Shown: positions 1-9,313, counted from the first letter of the stretch. The stretch: 64,000 nucleotides of DNA from MGBC114079 sp964531385 (GCA_964531385.1 CAZHGC010000006.1:48160-112159); one strand, 5' to 3'. Program-made: numbers and translations. The notes: generated by a model not told the origin, from the sequence alone.

Positions 1-350
1 GCTTTAACTCTTGCAACAAGTTCCTTGCTATCAAACGGCTTAACAATATAATCATCAGCACCAAGCTCAAGCCCCAAAACCTTATCAAAAACCTCGCCTT
101 TTGCAGTAAGCATAATAATTGGAACATTGCTTATTTTTCTAATTTCTCTGCAAACCTGATAACCGTCCATTTCCGGCAACATAATATCCAAAAGAACCAA
201 ATGAGGAGAAAACTTTGAAAATTCTTCAACAGCTTTTCGACCTGTATAAACCTCTTTTGTATCATAACCCTCTTTTGCGAGATATATTGAAATAAGCTCT
301 GCAATATGAACATCATCATCAACAATTAAAATTTTAAGTTTGTCAACCAC
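1..350 (-). CDS. Response regulator, receiver domain (3' end cut by window)
   Basis: The first 116 codons of an OmpR-type two-component response regulator are present; the output domain lies outside the window. The GTG start at 350 is chosen because a GGGAGG ribosome-binding site sits just upstream and the text then reads straight into the receiver fold. Visible landmarks are the acidic pocket (ILIVDDD near residues 7-13), the phosphoacceptor aspartate in LVLLDIMLP near residue 53, the conserved Thr in MLTAKG and the KPF lysine near residue 104. It should be phosphorylated by a partner sensor kinase and act as a DNA-binding regulator, but its target and kinase cannot be seen. The family of the missing C-terminal domain is inferred from the receiver's similarity to the PhoB/OmpR group. 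Confidence 0.9.
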   Translation of the reverse strand, partial: MVDKLKILIVDDDVHIAELISIYLAKEGYDTKEVYTGRKAVEEFSKFSPHLVLLDIMLPEMDGYQVCREIRKISNVPIIMLTAKGEVFDKVLGLELGADDYIVKPFDSKELVARVK

Positions 351-399
351 ATAAAATCCTCCCTTTTAAAACGTCGGCAAAAACCGTCGCCAAAAGTCA

Positions 400-684
400 T
401 TATAACATTTTGTTTTCTTTCAAAAGCCCTTCAATATCTCTTTCAACTTCTTCAAAAACTTCCAAAGCCCCTTTACAATAGCCAATATCGTGTTCGGTAA
501 AATATGTTTTTTGATTTCTCATAGTAACCGCCGAACATCTATATTTAAAAATCAAGTCTTTAACTTTTTCGATAGTTTTCAAAGAATTAATTGCGTTTTC
601 AACAACCTCCAAACATTCCGCATCATTTTGAACAACCGGCAAAATTTTTTCTTTCAAAATATCAATATTATTTTTTCCATTCAT
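400..684 (-). CDS. Small protein of unknown function (94 aa)
   Basis: I do not recognise this family. The ATG at 684 is preferred over the upstream TTG at 708 because a GGGGTG ribosome-binding site lies 7-12 bases before it. The product is charged and predicted helical, with two cysteines (in KYRCSA and IGYCKGA) and no signal peptide or membrane segment, so probably a small cytosolic protein. It sits between mutS2 and the response regulator on the same strand. A weak promoter (TTGATA at 732-737, 18 bases, TTATAT at 708-713) could drive it separately. The opposite strand also has an open frame here, but without a ribosome-binding site. Confidence 0.6.
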   Translation of the reverse strand: MNGKNNIDILKEKILPVVQNDAECLEVVENAINSLKTIEKVKDLIFKYRCSAVTMRNQKTYFTEHDIGYCKGALEVFEEVERDIEGLLKENKML

Positions 685-786
685 AATAATCACCCCAAAC
701 TCAGTCAATATAACAATGTCAACAAATTAAGTATCAAAAATTATTCATATTTTTCAAAATACGAATACCAACAACAAAAATGCCCA

Positions 787-821
787 ATATCAAGTTAAAA
801 AATAAAATTCAAACTTGATAT
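787..821. repeat. Inverted repeat in the 709-1071 gap
   Basis: Two perfect 10-base arms (787-796 and 812-821) flank a 15-base AT spacer. Neither side is followed by a clear T run, so it is not a convincing terminator. The rest of the 709-1071 gap is very AT-rich and shows no gene on either strand; it separates mutS2 from the small gene downstream. Confidence 0.5.
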
Positions 822-1071
822 AAAAGTAACTTTCCCCGTTCAAAATTTGCAAAAGTCACTTCATTGGTTAAAATAATAAAAACATTTTAAAATATAAATT
901 ACTACCACATAATTTGATAAAACAGAATAAAAAAAATTCCGTAAAAACATAATTATATGGTGTCTCCTTAAATGTATTTATATTATACATTCTTAAATTT
1001 TATTTATCAACAATTTATTCAACTTCTATAAATAAATTTGTGAAAATTGTGAAAACTAACCAAATCAAAAA

Positions 1072-3444
1072 TCATTTCAATTCAACAATAGTAACACCCG
1101 TTTCGCCTTCACCATATTGCCCAAGACGAAAACTCTTAACGTGTGGATTTGTTCGCAAAAACTCCTGAATTGCACTTCTCAAAGCTCCTGTTCCTTTTCC
1201 GTGAATAACGGTAACAGGCGAAATTCCTGCCAAATATGCGTCATCAAGATATTTATCTGTTTTTTCAAGAGCCTCCTCAACCATAAGCCCCCTCAAATCA
1301 ACTTCCGGAGAAATATTCTGAGCTTTTCTTGCCTTAACACCCATAGAGTATTTCTTTGTGGCAACTTTTGTTGTGTCCTCCGTTTTATCAAGCGATAAAT
1401 TTGATATATTAACTTTAATTGTCATAATTCCGGCACGAACCGTAACATCACCCTTTGAATCCGGTGGAGAAACAACAACTCCCGATTGATTAAGTGTATG
1501 AATAAAAACTTTGTCTCCCTTAACAAGCTTTTTTGGAACTTTGTGCAAATTTCTTTGCTTGCTGTCAATCTTCGATAAATTAGATTCAACATCAGACAAC
1601 TTGTCACGAAGTGCTTTTCTTTTAAGCTCCATTTGCCCGCTGTTCTTTTCTCGAAGCATTTTTTGCATCTCTTTAATAATTTTGTCTGCTTCTTCTTTTG
1701 CATCGGCAAGAATTTGCCTTGCATCTTCGTTCGCTTTTTTAATAATTTTTTCTTTTTGCTCTCTCGTTTTCTTTTTCTGATTTTCAAAATCTTTTTTAAG
1801 CTTTTCTGCCTCTTTGCGATATTGCTCCGCTCTTTCTTGTTCAAGAACAATTGTTTTTTTGCTTATTTCAAGGTCAGTAATAACATCTTCAAACCTTGCA
1901 TCTTCGTGGCTCAAAACCTCTTTTGCATTTTCAATTATAAATTCGGGAAGACCAAGCCTTCTCGAAATTGCAAAAGCATTACTTTTTCCCGGAACACCAA
2001 TTAAAAGATGATACGTCGGTCTCAAAGTTTGAACGTCAAATTCGCACGAAGCGTTTTCAACGCCTTCTGTTGAAATTGCATAAACTTTCAATTCGCTGTA
2101 ATGAGTTGTAACAGCTGTTCTGATTTTTCTTTTATGCAAATATTCAATAACAGCAACAGCCAAAGCCGCCCCCTCTGTCGGGTCGGTTCCCGCTCCAAGC
2201 TCGTCAAGCAGAACAAGAGAATTATCTGTAACATTTTCAAGAATTTCAACAATGTGGCTCATATGCGATGAAAATGTGCTCAAACTTTGTTCAATGCTCT
2301 GCTCATCGCCAATATCAGCAAAAACTTCTTCAAAAACCGATAATTGTGAATTATCAAAAGCCGAAATATGAAGTCCGGCTTGCCCCATAAGAGTAAACAA
2401 ACCGATAGTTTTTATCGAAACCGTCTTGCCTCCCGTATTCGGACCTGTTATAAGCAATGTTGAAAAAGTATCTCCAAGATAAATATTGGTCGGAACAACT
2501 TTCGCAGGGTCAATCAATGGATGGCGTGCTTTTTTTATGTTAATATATCCATCAGAATTGAAAAGTGGCTCTGTTCCGTTCATACTTATCGAAAGTTCAC
2601 CTTTTGCAAAAACAAAATCAAGATGAGCCAAAATTTCAAGATTTGACAAAAGCAAGTCTTTGTTTTCAAAAACCTTTTCGGAAAGCATTTTCAAAATTCT
2701 TTCAATTTCAATCTTCTCTTTTGAATGAAGCTCTTTAATTTTGTTGTTAAGTTGAACAACACTCATCGGCTCCATAAAAACCGTTGCACCCGTTGCCGAT
2801 TGGTCGTGAACCATTCCGTTAAAACTGTTTCTGTATTCCTGTTTAACAGGAACACAGTATCTTTCATTTCTAATTGTTATAACCGGGTCCTGAAGCATAT
2901 TTTTGTATGTTTGCGAATGAATAATCGCTGTAAGCTGTTCTTTAATTCTGTCATTCGACGATTTTATATTTCTCCTAATATCTTTCAAAGAACTGCTTGC
3001 CTCATCTGCAACCTCCGTATCGGACACAATACATTTCGAAATTTCTCTTTCAAGGTCATTAATTGTTTCAATCATATCAAATTGAGGCTCAAGAACTTCA
3101 AAAACATCATTCTTGCTTTCGCTCTTCGCATAATTTTTTGCCTTTCTCGAAACATAAAGGAAATCACACGTATAAAATAATTCTTGAATTGATAAAGTTC
3201 CTCCAACCGCAACTCTTTTAAGAAACGGCCTAATATCTTTAAGCCCTCCGAGAGATAAAGAGCCTTTTTTCAAAATCATACTAACAGCTTCCGAAGTTTC
3301 TTTTTGTCGGTTCAAAATATCTTCAATGTCACTTGTCGGTTCAAGATTTTGGGCAAGCTCTTTTCCCATAGCCGAAACCGCAAAACCTTTGAGTTTGTCA
3401 ATTATTTTGTTATACTCCAATGTATATAAAACTTTCTTATTCAT
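1072..3444 (-). CDS. mutS2: Endonuclease MutS2 / ribosome-rescue ATPase
   Basis: A full-length MutS2 of 790 residues. Domain order: MutS core and clamp region (about 1-310), ABC-type ATPase with Walker A GPNTGGKT at 334-341 and the Walker B stretch LVLLDELGAGTDP near 405-417, a long charged coiled coil (about 510-640), a KOW-like segment and a C-terminal Smr domain (about 710-790) with DLRG and the HGKGTGALR loop. MutS2 does not act in mismatch repair; family members suppress recombination and, in Bacillus, split collided ribosomes. The Smr domain carries the nuclease or ribosome-binding role. The ATG at 3444 follows a GGCAGGA ribosome-binding site. It is divergent from the transglycosylase gene. 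Confidence 0.97.
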   Translation of the reverse strand: MNKKVLYTLEYNKIIDKLKGFAVSAMGKELAQNLEPTSDIEDILNRQKETSEAVSMILKKGSLSLGGLKDIRPFLKRVAVGGTLSIQELFYTCDFLYVSRKAKNYAKSESKNDVFEVLEPQFDMIETINDLEREISKCIVSDTEVADEASSSLKDIRRNIKSSNDRIKEQLTAIIHSQTYKNMLQDPVITIRNERYCVPVKQEYRNSFNGMVHDQSATGATVFMEPMSVVQLNNKIKELHSKEKIEIERILKMLSEKVFENKDLLLSNLEILAHLDFVFAKGELSISMNGTEPLFNSDGYINIKKARHPLIDPAKVVPTNIYLGDTFSTLLITGPNTGGKTVSIKTIGLFTLMGQAGLHISAFDNSQLSVFEEVFADIGDEQSIEQSLSTFSSHMSHIVEILENVTDNSLVLLDELGAGTDPTEGAALAVAVIEYLHKRKIRTAVTTHYSELKVYAISTEGVENASCEFDVQTLRPTYHLLIGVPGKSNAFAISRRLGLPEFIIENAKEVLSHEDARFEDVITDLEISKKTIVLEQERAEQYRKEAEKLKKDFENQKKKTREQKEKIIKKANEDARQILADAKEEADKIIKEMQKMLREKNSGQMELKRKALRDKLSDVESNLSKIDSKQRNLHKVPKKLVKGDKVFIHTLNQSGVVVSPPDSKGDVTVRAGIMTIKVNISNLSLDKTEDTTKVATKKYSMGVKARKAQNISPEVDLRGLMVEEALEKTDKYLDDAYLAGISPVTVIHGKGTGALRSAIQEFLRTNPHVKSFRLGQYGEGETGVTIVELK

Positions 3445-3661
3445 AAAAATCCTGCCTTTTATGTATTTTTTTTAATAAAACTATTGCAAAATATCTTCAA
3501 CTGTTTTAAAATATTTGTAAGAATTTAATTTCTTATAAATTATATGAAAATATTTAAAATAAAAGTCTGACCATTCATAATTTTAAATTTTTTTTATTAT
3601 AACACATAAATCCAAATCAATACATACTTATTTTAAATGTTTTTATTACAATTTCTTTACT

Positions 3662-3690
3662 TTGCATTTTTATAAGCAACAACATATATA
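3662..3690 (+). promoter_or_regulatory. Putative sigma-A promoter for the transglycosylase gene
   Basis: TTGCAT at 3662-3667 and TATATA at 3685-3690 are separated by 17 bases, about 20 bases before the start codon's ribosome-binding region. The -35 match is moderate. Confidence 0.4.
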
Positions 3691-3712
3691 AAATAAGAAG
3701 AGGGTATAAATT

Positions 3713-4327
3713 ATGAACTTAAACGTAAATGATATTTTCACAAGCATCGTTTCCGACATACAAAGTCGTGTTCCTGTTCCTTTTGCAACAAATGTAACCA
3801 AAACGGTTATAGATTCTTCATCTTCCGAAGAAACCCCAAAAACAGAATCATTCCAAACAATTCTCGAAAAATATGCGGAAAACAATTCAACATTAGATAA
3901 AGACTCACCCGAAATCACATCTGCAATAGATTCCGCAATAAAAACAGCTGCAGCAAAATACGGAATTGATGAAAGCCTAATAAAAGCGGTAATTCGCCAA
4001 GAAAGCAGTTTCAATCCAAATTCGGTTTCCTCTTCTGGTGCACAAGGCTTAATGCAGCTTATGCCGTCAACAGCCAAATCTCTCGGCGTAACAAATGCGT
4101 TCGATATAAATCAAAATGTTGATGGAGGAACAAAATATTTAAAAAATATGCTTGACACTTTCGGCGATACATCTCTTGCACTTGCCGCATATAATGCAGG
4201 TCCCGGAAATGTAAAAAAATACAACGGAATTCCTCCGTTTAAAGAAACTCAAAATTACGTTCCGAAAGTTTTGAATTATCAACAACAATATATGGCAAAT
4301 CAATACAAATCAAATATAAATAAATAA
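3713..4327 (+). CDS. Lytic transglycosylase, SLT domain
   Basis: A 204-residue peptidoglycan lytic transglycosylase. The C-terminal half is a Slt/goose-lysozyme-like domain (about 80-200): IKAVIRQESSFNP supplies the catalytic Glu, followed by GAQGLMQLMPSTA and the ALAAYNAGPGNV signature. Such enzymes cleave the MurNAc-GlcNAc bond with formation of anhydro-MurNAc. The first 75 residues are low-complexity and polar; no signal peptide or membrane anchor is visible, which is unusual for a wall enzyme but matches some YjbJ-like Firmicute proteins. The start is set by an AGAGGG ribosome-binding site. It is monocistronic: a promoter lies before it and a strong hairpin terminator follows. Confidence 0.9.
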   Translation: MNLNVNDIFTSIVSDIQSRVPVPFATNVTKTVIDSSSSEETPKTESFQTILEKYAENNSTLDKDSPEITSAIDSAIKTAAAKYGIDESLIKAVIRQESSFNPNSVSSSGAQGLMQLMPSTAKSLGVTNAFDINQNVDGGTKYLKNMLDTFGDTSLALAAYNAGPGNVKKYNGIPPFKETQNYVPKVLNYQQQYMANQYKSNINK

Positions 4328-4332
4328 TTTCC

Positions 4333-4375
4333 AAGGCTCATTTTTGCTTCAAATTCCAAGCAAAATGAGCCTTTT
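4333..4375 (+). terminator. Intrinsic terminator after the transglycosylase gene
   Basis: AAGGCTCATTTT pairs with AAAATGAGCCTT around a short loop and ends in TTTT. It lies six bases after the stop codon. Confidence 0.85.
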
Positions 4376-4451
4376 AAAATTTTCCTCTGTTTTCACATTT
4401 CGTTTTTCTAAAATTAACATAACAATCCCAAAAATAACTCTATTTTTTGAT

Positions 4452-4480
4452 TTGACGTATTTCCGCTAAAATGATATAAT
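4452..4480 (+). promoter_or_regulatory. Sigma-A promoter for the yqhQ-prmC-prfA-ylxP cluster
   Basis: TTGACG (4452-4457), a 17-base spacer and a perfect TATAAT (4475-4480). It is one of the best consensus promoters in the window and heads a run of four same-strand genes. Confidence 0.85.
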
Positions 4481-4500
4481 AAAATTTAGTCATTTAAATG

Positions 4501-4541
4501 CCTCATAATTAAAAACAAAAATAATTTTAATATTTATGAGG
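4501..4541 (+). other. Leader hairpin before yqhQ
   Basis: CCTCATAA and TTATGAGG, eight perfect pairs around an AT-rich loop, form a stem in the untranslated leader of yqhQ. No T run follows, so it is not a terminator. Its role is unknown. Confidence 0.4.
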
Positions 4542-4578
4542 TGTTCCCCTTAATTTCACAAAAAAGGAGCGAAGCAAT

Positions 4579-5556
4579 ATGGAAAAGGACAAAAAATGCT
4601 GTCCCAAGGGCGGAAAAGGGATTGGCGGTCAAGCCGTTATAGAGGGCGTTATGATGCGTGGCAAAAAAATATATGCTCTTGCCGTCCGAAACACAAAAAA
4701 AGAAATTGAAATCGAAAAAAAACCTGTAACTGTTTATTCCGAACGTTGCAAGCTTTGGGGGCTTCCAATTATTCGTGGCGTAGTTTCTTTCGTTGATTCG
4801 CTTGTTCTCGGAATGAAAATAATCTCAAGGTCTGCCGAAATGTCAGGGCTAAGCGATGTTTCAGCCGATGAAGAAGAAGAACCGTCTCGTTTTGAAAAAT
4901 TTTTAGACAGAAAATTCGGCGATAAGCTTGGCAATTATATAATCTATATCAGTGTATTTTTATCAATCATTCTATCCATAGCAATTTTTATGGTTCTTCC
5001 CGTTTGGATTGGAAGTGGTTTCAAAAGTTTGCTCGGAATAGAAAATCCCCGCTATTTAGGAATTATCGAAGGAATTGTTAAAATGTTTATTTTCCTTGGC
5101 TATATAATCCTAACAGCACAGCTTAAAGATGTTAAACGTGTTTTTATGTACCATGGAGCCGAACATAAAACAATCAACTGTTTCGAAAGCAATGACGAAT
5201 TAACTGTTGAAAATGTTAAAAAACACACACGTCTCCATAAAAGATGCGGAACAAGCTTTTTGTTTTTGGTAATAATCGTAAGTATAATAGTCTTTCTTTT
5301 TCTGAATATAGATACAATGTGGATAAGAATTGTTTCTCGAGTGTTCCTCGTTCCTGTAATTGCCGGAATTTCCTACGAATTAATTAAATGGGCAGGAAGA
5401 AACGATAATTTTCTTGTAAAAATTGTAAGTGCTCCAGGGCTTGCTCTCCAGCTTATAACAACAAAAGAACCCGATGATTCAATGATTGAAGTTGCAATAG
5501 CCGCATTAAAAGGTGTTTTGGAGGAAGAGCCCGAAAACCCAACAGGCAAGGAGTAA
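4579..5556 (+). CDS. yqhQ: DUF1385 membrane protein YqhQ
   Basis: A 325-residue integral membrane protein of the DUF1385/YqhQ family. It opens with the family signature GGQAVIEGVMMRG (about residues 17-29). Hydrophobic segments occur near 118-140, 160-180, 225-245 and 255-275, and the conserved YHGAEHKTINCFE motif lies between them. The biochemical function is unknown. In many Firmicutes the gene stands directly before prmC and prfA, as here, where prmC begins three bases after the stop. The start codon follows AAAAAGGAGCG. An N-terminal CCPKGGKG stretch precedes the signature. Confidence 0.9.
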   Translation: MEKDKKCCPKGGKGIGGQAVIEGVMMRGKKIYALAVRNTKKEIEIEKKPVTVYSERCKLWGLPIIRGVVSFVDSLVLGMKIISRSAEMSGLSDVSADEEEEPSRFEKFLDRKFGDKLGNYIIYISVFLSIILSIAIFMVLPVWIGSGFKSLLGIENPRYLGIIEGIVKMFIFLGYIILTAQLKDVKRVFMYHGAEHKTINCFESNDELTVENVKKHTRLHKRCGTSFLFLVIIVSIIVFLFLNIDTMWIRIVSRVFLVPVIAGISYELIKWAGRNDNFLVKIVSAPGLALQLITTKEPDDSMIEVAIAALKGVLEEEPENPTGKE

Positions 5557-5559
5557 AAA

Positions 5560-6417
5560 ATGAACCAAAACACAGTTAAAAAATGCCTTTCTTTCGGAAA
5601 AACTTTTCTAAAAAATGCAGAAATCGAAAGCTATTCAATAGATGCCGAAATTCTTTTAATGGAAGTTCTAAACTTTTCAAAAGTTCAACTTTTCACAAAA
5701 GATGATTACGTTCTTTCAAAAGACGAAAATAAAAAATATATCGAACTTCTCAACAAAAGAAAAAATTTTATGCCTGTTCAATATATAACAAATAAGTGCG
5801 AATTTATGGGGCTTGATTTCAAAGTAAACAATCACACCTTAATCCCCCGAAGTGACACAGAAATCCTTGTTGAATGTGCAATAAAGTTTATAGAAGAAAA
5901 TAATTTCAAAACAGCAATCGATATAGGAACCGGCTCCGGTGCAATTTCCGTTTCAATCGCAAAATATTGCAAAAATATCAATGTTACAGCCGTTGACATT
6001 TCAGAAGAAGCCTTAAAAATTGCACAAGAAAATGCAATCCAAAATGCTGTTTCAAATAAGATATATTTTATTCAAAGCAACGTTTTTGATAAAATAACTT
6101 CAAAATTTGATATTATAATTTCAAATCCGCCATATATAAAAACAGATATTATAAAAACTCTAATGCCCCAAGTCAAAGATTTTGAGCCTGTAAGTGCGTT
6201 AGACGGCGGGATTGACGGATTGTTTTTCTACAAAAAAATAATTTCCGAATGTAAAAATTATTTAAATGCAAACGGAGTTATTATTTTTGAAATAGGCTAT
6301 GACCAAGCCAACGCCGTTTCCGAGCTTTTAAAAAACGAAAATTTTTCAAAAATAAAAGTAACAAAAGACCTTGCCGGTCTAAACCGAGTTGTATCAGCAT
6401 TTTACAATATAAATTGA
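5560..6417 (+). CDS. prmC: Release factor glutamine methyltransferase
   Basis: A 285-residue PrmC (HemK). It methylates the glutamine of the GGQ motif in release factors RF1 and RF2, using S-adenosylmethionine. Visible are the N-terminal helical substrate-binding domain (1-85), the SAM-binding motif AIDIGTGSGAISV (about 119-131), and the catalytic NPPY motif within IISNPPYIK (about 186-194). The length matches the family. It is placed directly before prfA, whose product is its substrate, and starts three bases after yqhQ with a strong AAGGAG site embedded in the end of that gene. Confidence 0.95.
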   Translation: MNQNTVKKCLSFGKTFLKNAEIESYSIDAEILLMEVLNFSKVQLFTKDDYVLSKDENKKYIELLNKRKNFMPVQYITNKCEFMGLDFKVNNHTLIPRSDTEILVECAIKFIEENNFKTAIDIGTGSGAISVSIAKYCKNINVTAVDISEEALKIAQENAIQNAVSNKIYFIQSNVFDKITSKFDIIISNPPYIKTDIIKTLMPQVKDFEPVSALDGGIDGLFFYKKIISECKNYLNANGVIIFEIGYDQANAVSELLKNENFSKIKVTKDLAGLNRVVSAFYNIN

Positions 6418-6449
6418 TTTATAAAACAACCAAAGGAGTGAAAATTAGT

Positions 6450-7523
6450 ATGCTCAATAGATTGGAAGACCTTGAAAAAAGATACATCGAATTATCGGAT
6501 AAAATCAACGACCCCGATATTATAAGCGATAATGAATTATGGCGAAAACTTATGAAAGAACACAGTGATATTACTCCAATCATTGAAAAATATAAAGAAT
6601 ACAAACAAACCGTTGAAGCGGTTGAAGAAGCAAAAGAAATGTTAAACGATAATCTTGATGACGATTTTCGCCAACTTGTTAAAGAAGAATTAAACGAAAA
6701 TACAAAAAAAGTTGATGAAATCAAAGATTCTCTAAAAATTTTGCTTTTGCCGAAAGACCCAAATGACGAAAAAAATGTCATCGTAGAAATTCGTGGCGGA
6801 ACAGGCGGAGACGAAGCAGCCCTTTTCGCAGGAGATCTTTTCAGAATGTATTCAAGATATTCCGAGCGTCAAAAATGGAAAATAGAAATAATGAGTGCAA
6901 CAGAAAGTGATGCAGGCGGATTTAAAGAAATTGTATTTATGATAAACGGAAAAGGAGCTTATTCTCGTTTCAAATATGAAAGTGGCGGTCATCGTGTTCA
7001 GCGTGTTCCCGCAACGGAATCAAAAGGAAGAATTCACACATCTGCGGTAACGGTTGCCGTTCTTCCGGAAGTTGAAGAAGTTGACGTAAACCTTGATATG
7101 AACGACGTCCGAATTGATGTTTTTCGTGCTTCCGGAAACGGTGGTCAATGCGTAAACACAACCGATTCGGCAGTTCGTGTAACTCATATTCCAACAGGTA
7201 TTGTAATTTCTTGCCAAGATGAAAAATCACAGTTAAAAAATAAGGATAAAGCTCTTAAAGTTTTAAGAGCAAAACTCTATGATTTGGAGCTTGAAAAACA
7301 ACATTCCGAAGTTTCCGCCGAAAGAAAAAGTCAAGTTGGAAGCGGTGACAGAAGTGAAAAAATGAGAACATATAATTTTCCGCAAGGACGTGTAACAGAC
7401 CATAGAATCGGCTTAACTCTCTATAAACTCGATTCAATCTTAGACGGTGACATCGATGAATTGCTCGATGCTTTAATCACGTCAGACCAAGCTGAAAAAC
7501 TTGCAAATTTAGGCGAAAATTAA
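6450..7523 (+). CDS. prfA: Peptide chain release factor 1
   Basis: RF1 of 357 residues, reading UAA and UAG stop codons. The open frame extends upstream to 6414, but the ATG at 6450 is used: it follows AAAGGAG and gives the usual RF1 N-terminus (MLNRLEDLEKRY). The tripeptide anticodon of RF1 is visible as PAT in QRVPATESKGR, which separates it from RF2 (SPF). The catalytic GGQ sits in ASGNGGQCVNTTDSAV near residue 230. Hydrolysis of peptidyl-tRNA depends on this glutamine, which the upstream prmC product methylates. The gene lies 32 bases after prmC, so the two are probably co-transcribed. Confidence 0.97.
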   Translation: MLNRLEDLEKRYIELSDKINDPDIISDNELWRKLMKEHSDITPIIEKYKEYKQTVEAVEEAKEMLNDNLDDDFRQLVKEELNENTKKVDEIKDSLKILLLPKDPNDEKNVIVEIRGGTGGDEAALFAGDLFRMYSRYSERQKWKIEIMSATESDAGGFKEIVFMINGKGAYSRFKYESGGHRVQRVPATESKGRIHTSAVTVAVLPEVEEVDVNLDMNDVRIDVFRASGNGGQCVNTTDSAVRVTHIPTGIVISCQDEKSQLKNKDKALKVLRAKLYDLELEKQHSEVSAERKSQVGSGDRSEKMRTYNFPQGRVTDHRIGLTLYKLDSILDGDIDELLDALITSDQAEKLANLGEN

Positions 7524-7564
7524 TAAATAACTCAAATTAAACAAATTTTATAAGGAGAATTGTT

Positions 7565-7846
7565 ATGGTTGTCGGAACTTGCATCATACATTTAACCGCA
7601 GAATGGGTTTTTTCATTAAAAGAAAAACGAATGGTCGTTAAAAGCATAGTTGAAAAAGCCAAGCATAAATTCAACATTTCAATTGCAGAAATCGATAAAC
7701 AAGACGTTCATAAAACTATTGTAATCGGTTTCGCCTGTGTAACAAATCAAGTTTCACACGCCAATAACATTATCCAAAATGTTTTAAAATTTATCGAAAT
7801 GAATACAGATGCCGTCATCGATGACATCGAAACAGAAATATTATAA
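7565..7846 (+). CDS. ylxP: DUF503 family protein YlxP
   Basis: A 93-residue protein of the YlxP (DUF503) family, recognised from the N-terminal pattern IHLTAEWVFSLKEKRM followed by VKSIVEKAKHKFNISIAEIDKQD. The fold is a small ferredoxin-like alpha/beta protein. YlxP is usually encoded near translation genes (infB, rbfA) and has been linked to ribosome maturation; here it follows prfA instead. The start follows AAGGAG. Gene order and spacing (41 bases) suggest it ends the yqhQ-prmC-prfA transcript. Confidence 0.9.
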   Translation: MVVGTCIIHLTAEWVFSLKEKRMVVKSIVEKAKHKFNISIAEIDKQDVHKTIVIGFACVTNQVSHANNIIQNVLKFIEMNTDAVIDDIETEIL

Positions 7847-7898
7847 TTAAAATTTTATTACAAATAAAAAAATATACAGAAAATTTTGTATAAATCTA

Positions 7899-7927
7899 TA
7901 GACTTGAATTTTTTTTTGTGTTATAAT
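7899..7927 (+). promoter_or_regulatory. Extended -10 promoter for tig
   Basis: A perfect TATAAT at 7922-7927 is preceded by the TGT of an extended -10 element. The -35 (TAGACT at 7899-7904, 17-base spacer) is poor, which is normal for extended -10 promoters. Confidence 0.7.
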
Positions 7928-7972
7928 CATAAAATATACGATTTGTTATTATTCTAAGGAGGATTTTTTTTA

Positions 7973-9268
7973 ATGAGTACAGTAGAAAACATTGATGTAA
8001 ATAAGATTAAAATTACTTTTTCGGTTTCTGCCGAAAGATTAGAAGAGGGTATGCAGTATTCCTACAATAAAAATAAAAACCGCATAAGCGTTCAAGGTTT
8101 TAGAAAAGGTAAAGCCCCAAGAAAAATTATCGAAGTTCAATACGGCAAAGCAATCTTTTATGATGATGCTTTCAACTATGTTCTTCCTGAAGCTTATGAA
8201 TCTGCTGTAAAAGAACATGCCCTTAAAGTTGTTTCAAAACCTGACATTGATGTTGAAGATATTTCCGATACAGACGGAGTTACTTTCACTGCCGAAGTTT
8301 TTGTTAAACCTGAAGTTAAAGTTGACAACTACAAAGGCTTAAACTATACAAAGAAAGATGTTAAAGTTGAAGATTCCGAAGTTGATTCTCAAATCAACGT
8401 TGCAAGAGAAAAAAATGCAAGAGTTATGAGCGTTTCCGACAGACCTATCCAAAGCGGAGATATCGCTGTTATCGATTTCAAAGGATTTGTTAATGACGAA
8501 GCTTTTGAAGGCGGCGAAGGTAAAGATTATGAATTGGAAATCGGTTCTCATTCTTTCATTGATACTTTCGAAGACCAGCTCATCGGAAAAAACATCGGTG
8601 ATGATGTTGACGTTAACGTTACATTCCCTGAAGACTATCATCAAAAAGACCTTTCTGGAAAACCTGCATTATTTAAAGTTGAAATCAAAGACATTAAGTT
8701 TAAAGAACTTCCGGAATTAAATGATGAATTCGCTCAAGATGTTTCAGAATTTGATACATTAGATGAATATAAAAAAGATATTGTGGCTAAACTTTTAGTA
8801 CAAAAGCAGAAAGAAGCCGACAATGCAAAACAAGAAGAACTCCTTAACGCATTGGTTAAAAACACAGAAATGGACGTTCCTCAAGTTATGATCGAAAACG
8901 AAATTGACAATAAAATTAATGAATTTCGTTCAAATATTTCAAGACAAGGTTTGTCTCTTGATATGTATTTGCAATATATGGGTCAAAGTCTTGAAAATAT
9001 GCGTGAAGCATACAGAATTGTTTCCGAACAACAAGTTAAAAGCAGACTTGCCCTTGAAGCTGTTGCAGCAAAAGAAGCTTTCGCTGTTTCCGATGATGAA
9101 GTTGAAGAAGAAATAACTCGTATCGCAACTTCCTATGGAATGGAAGTTGAAAAACTTAAACAAGTTATCAAAGATTCCGACAAAGAAAATCTCATCGAAG
9201 ACCTTAAAGTTCAGAAAGCTCTCAAATTCATCGTTGATAATGCAGTTGCTGTCGAAGCAGAAGCTTAA
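7973..9268 (+). CDS. tig: Trigger factor
   Basis: A 431-residue ribosome-associated chaperone and peptidyl-prolyl isomerase. The N-terminal ribosome-binding domain carries the signature GFRKGKAPRKIIEVQYG (about 43-59), which docks on protein L23/L29 at the exit tunnel. The central FKBP-like isomerase domain runs from about 155 to 240 (GDIAVIDFKGFVNDEAFEGG), and the helical C-terminal chaperone cradle fills the rest. It is followed by clpP and clpX, the classic tig-clpP-clpX arrangement coupling folding and degradation. An AGGAGG site precedes the start. A hairpin in the tig-clpP gap may adjust the ratio of the two products. Confidence 0.97.
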   Translation: MSTVENIDVNKIKITFSVSAERLEEGMQYSYNKNKNRISVQGFRKGKAPRKIIEVQYGKAIFYDDAFNYVLPEAYESAVKEHALKVVSKPDIDVEDISDTDGVTFTAEVFVKPEVKVDNYKGLNYTKKDVKVEDSEVDSQINVAREKNARVMSVSDRPIQSGDIAVIDFKGFVNDEAFEGGEGKDYELEIGSHSFIDTFEDQLIGKNIGDDVDVNVTFPEDYHQKDLSGKPALFKVEIKDIKFKELPELNDEFAQDVSEFDTLDEYKKDIVAKLLVQKQKEADNAKQEELLNALVKNTEMDVPQVMIENEIDNKINEFRSNISRQGLSLDMYLQYMGQSLENMREAYRIVSEQQVKSRLALEAVAAKEAFAVSDDEVEEEITRIATSYGMEVEKLKQVIKDSDKENLIEDLKVQKALKFIVDNAVAVEAEA

Positions 9269-9313
9269 TTTTAATTGTTATCAGTTTAATATTTTCTTTC
9301 TGTCATTAGTTAT

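Noticed and set aside
787..821. Terminator for mutS2 or the small downstream gene
   Set aside because: A perfect 10-base inverted repeat is present but has no T run on either side.
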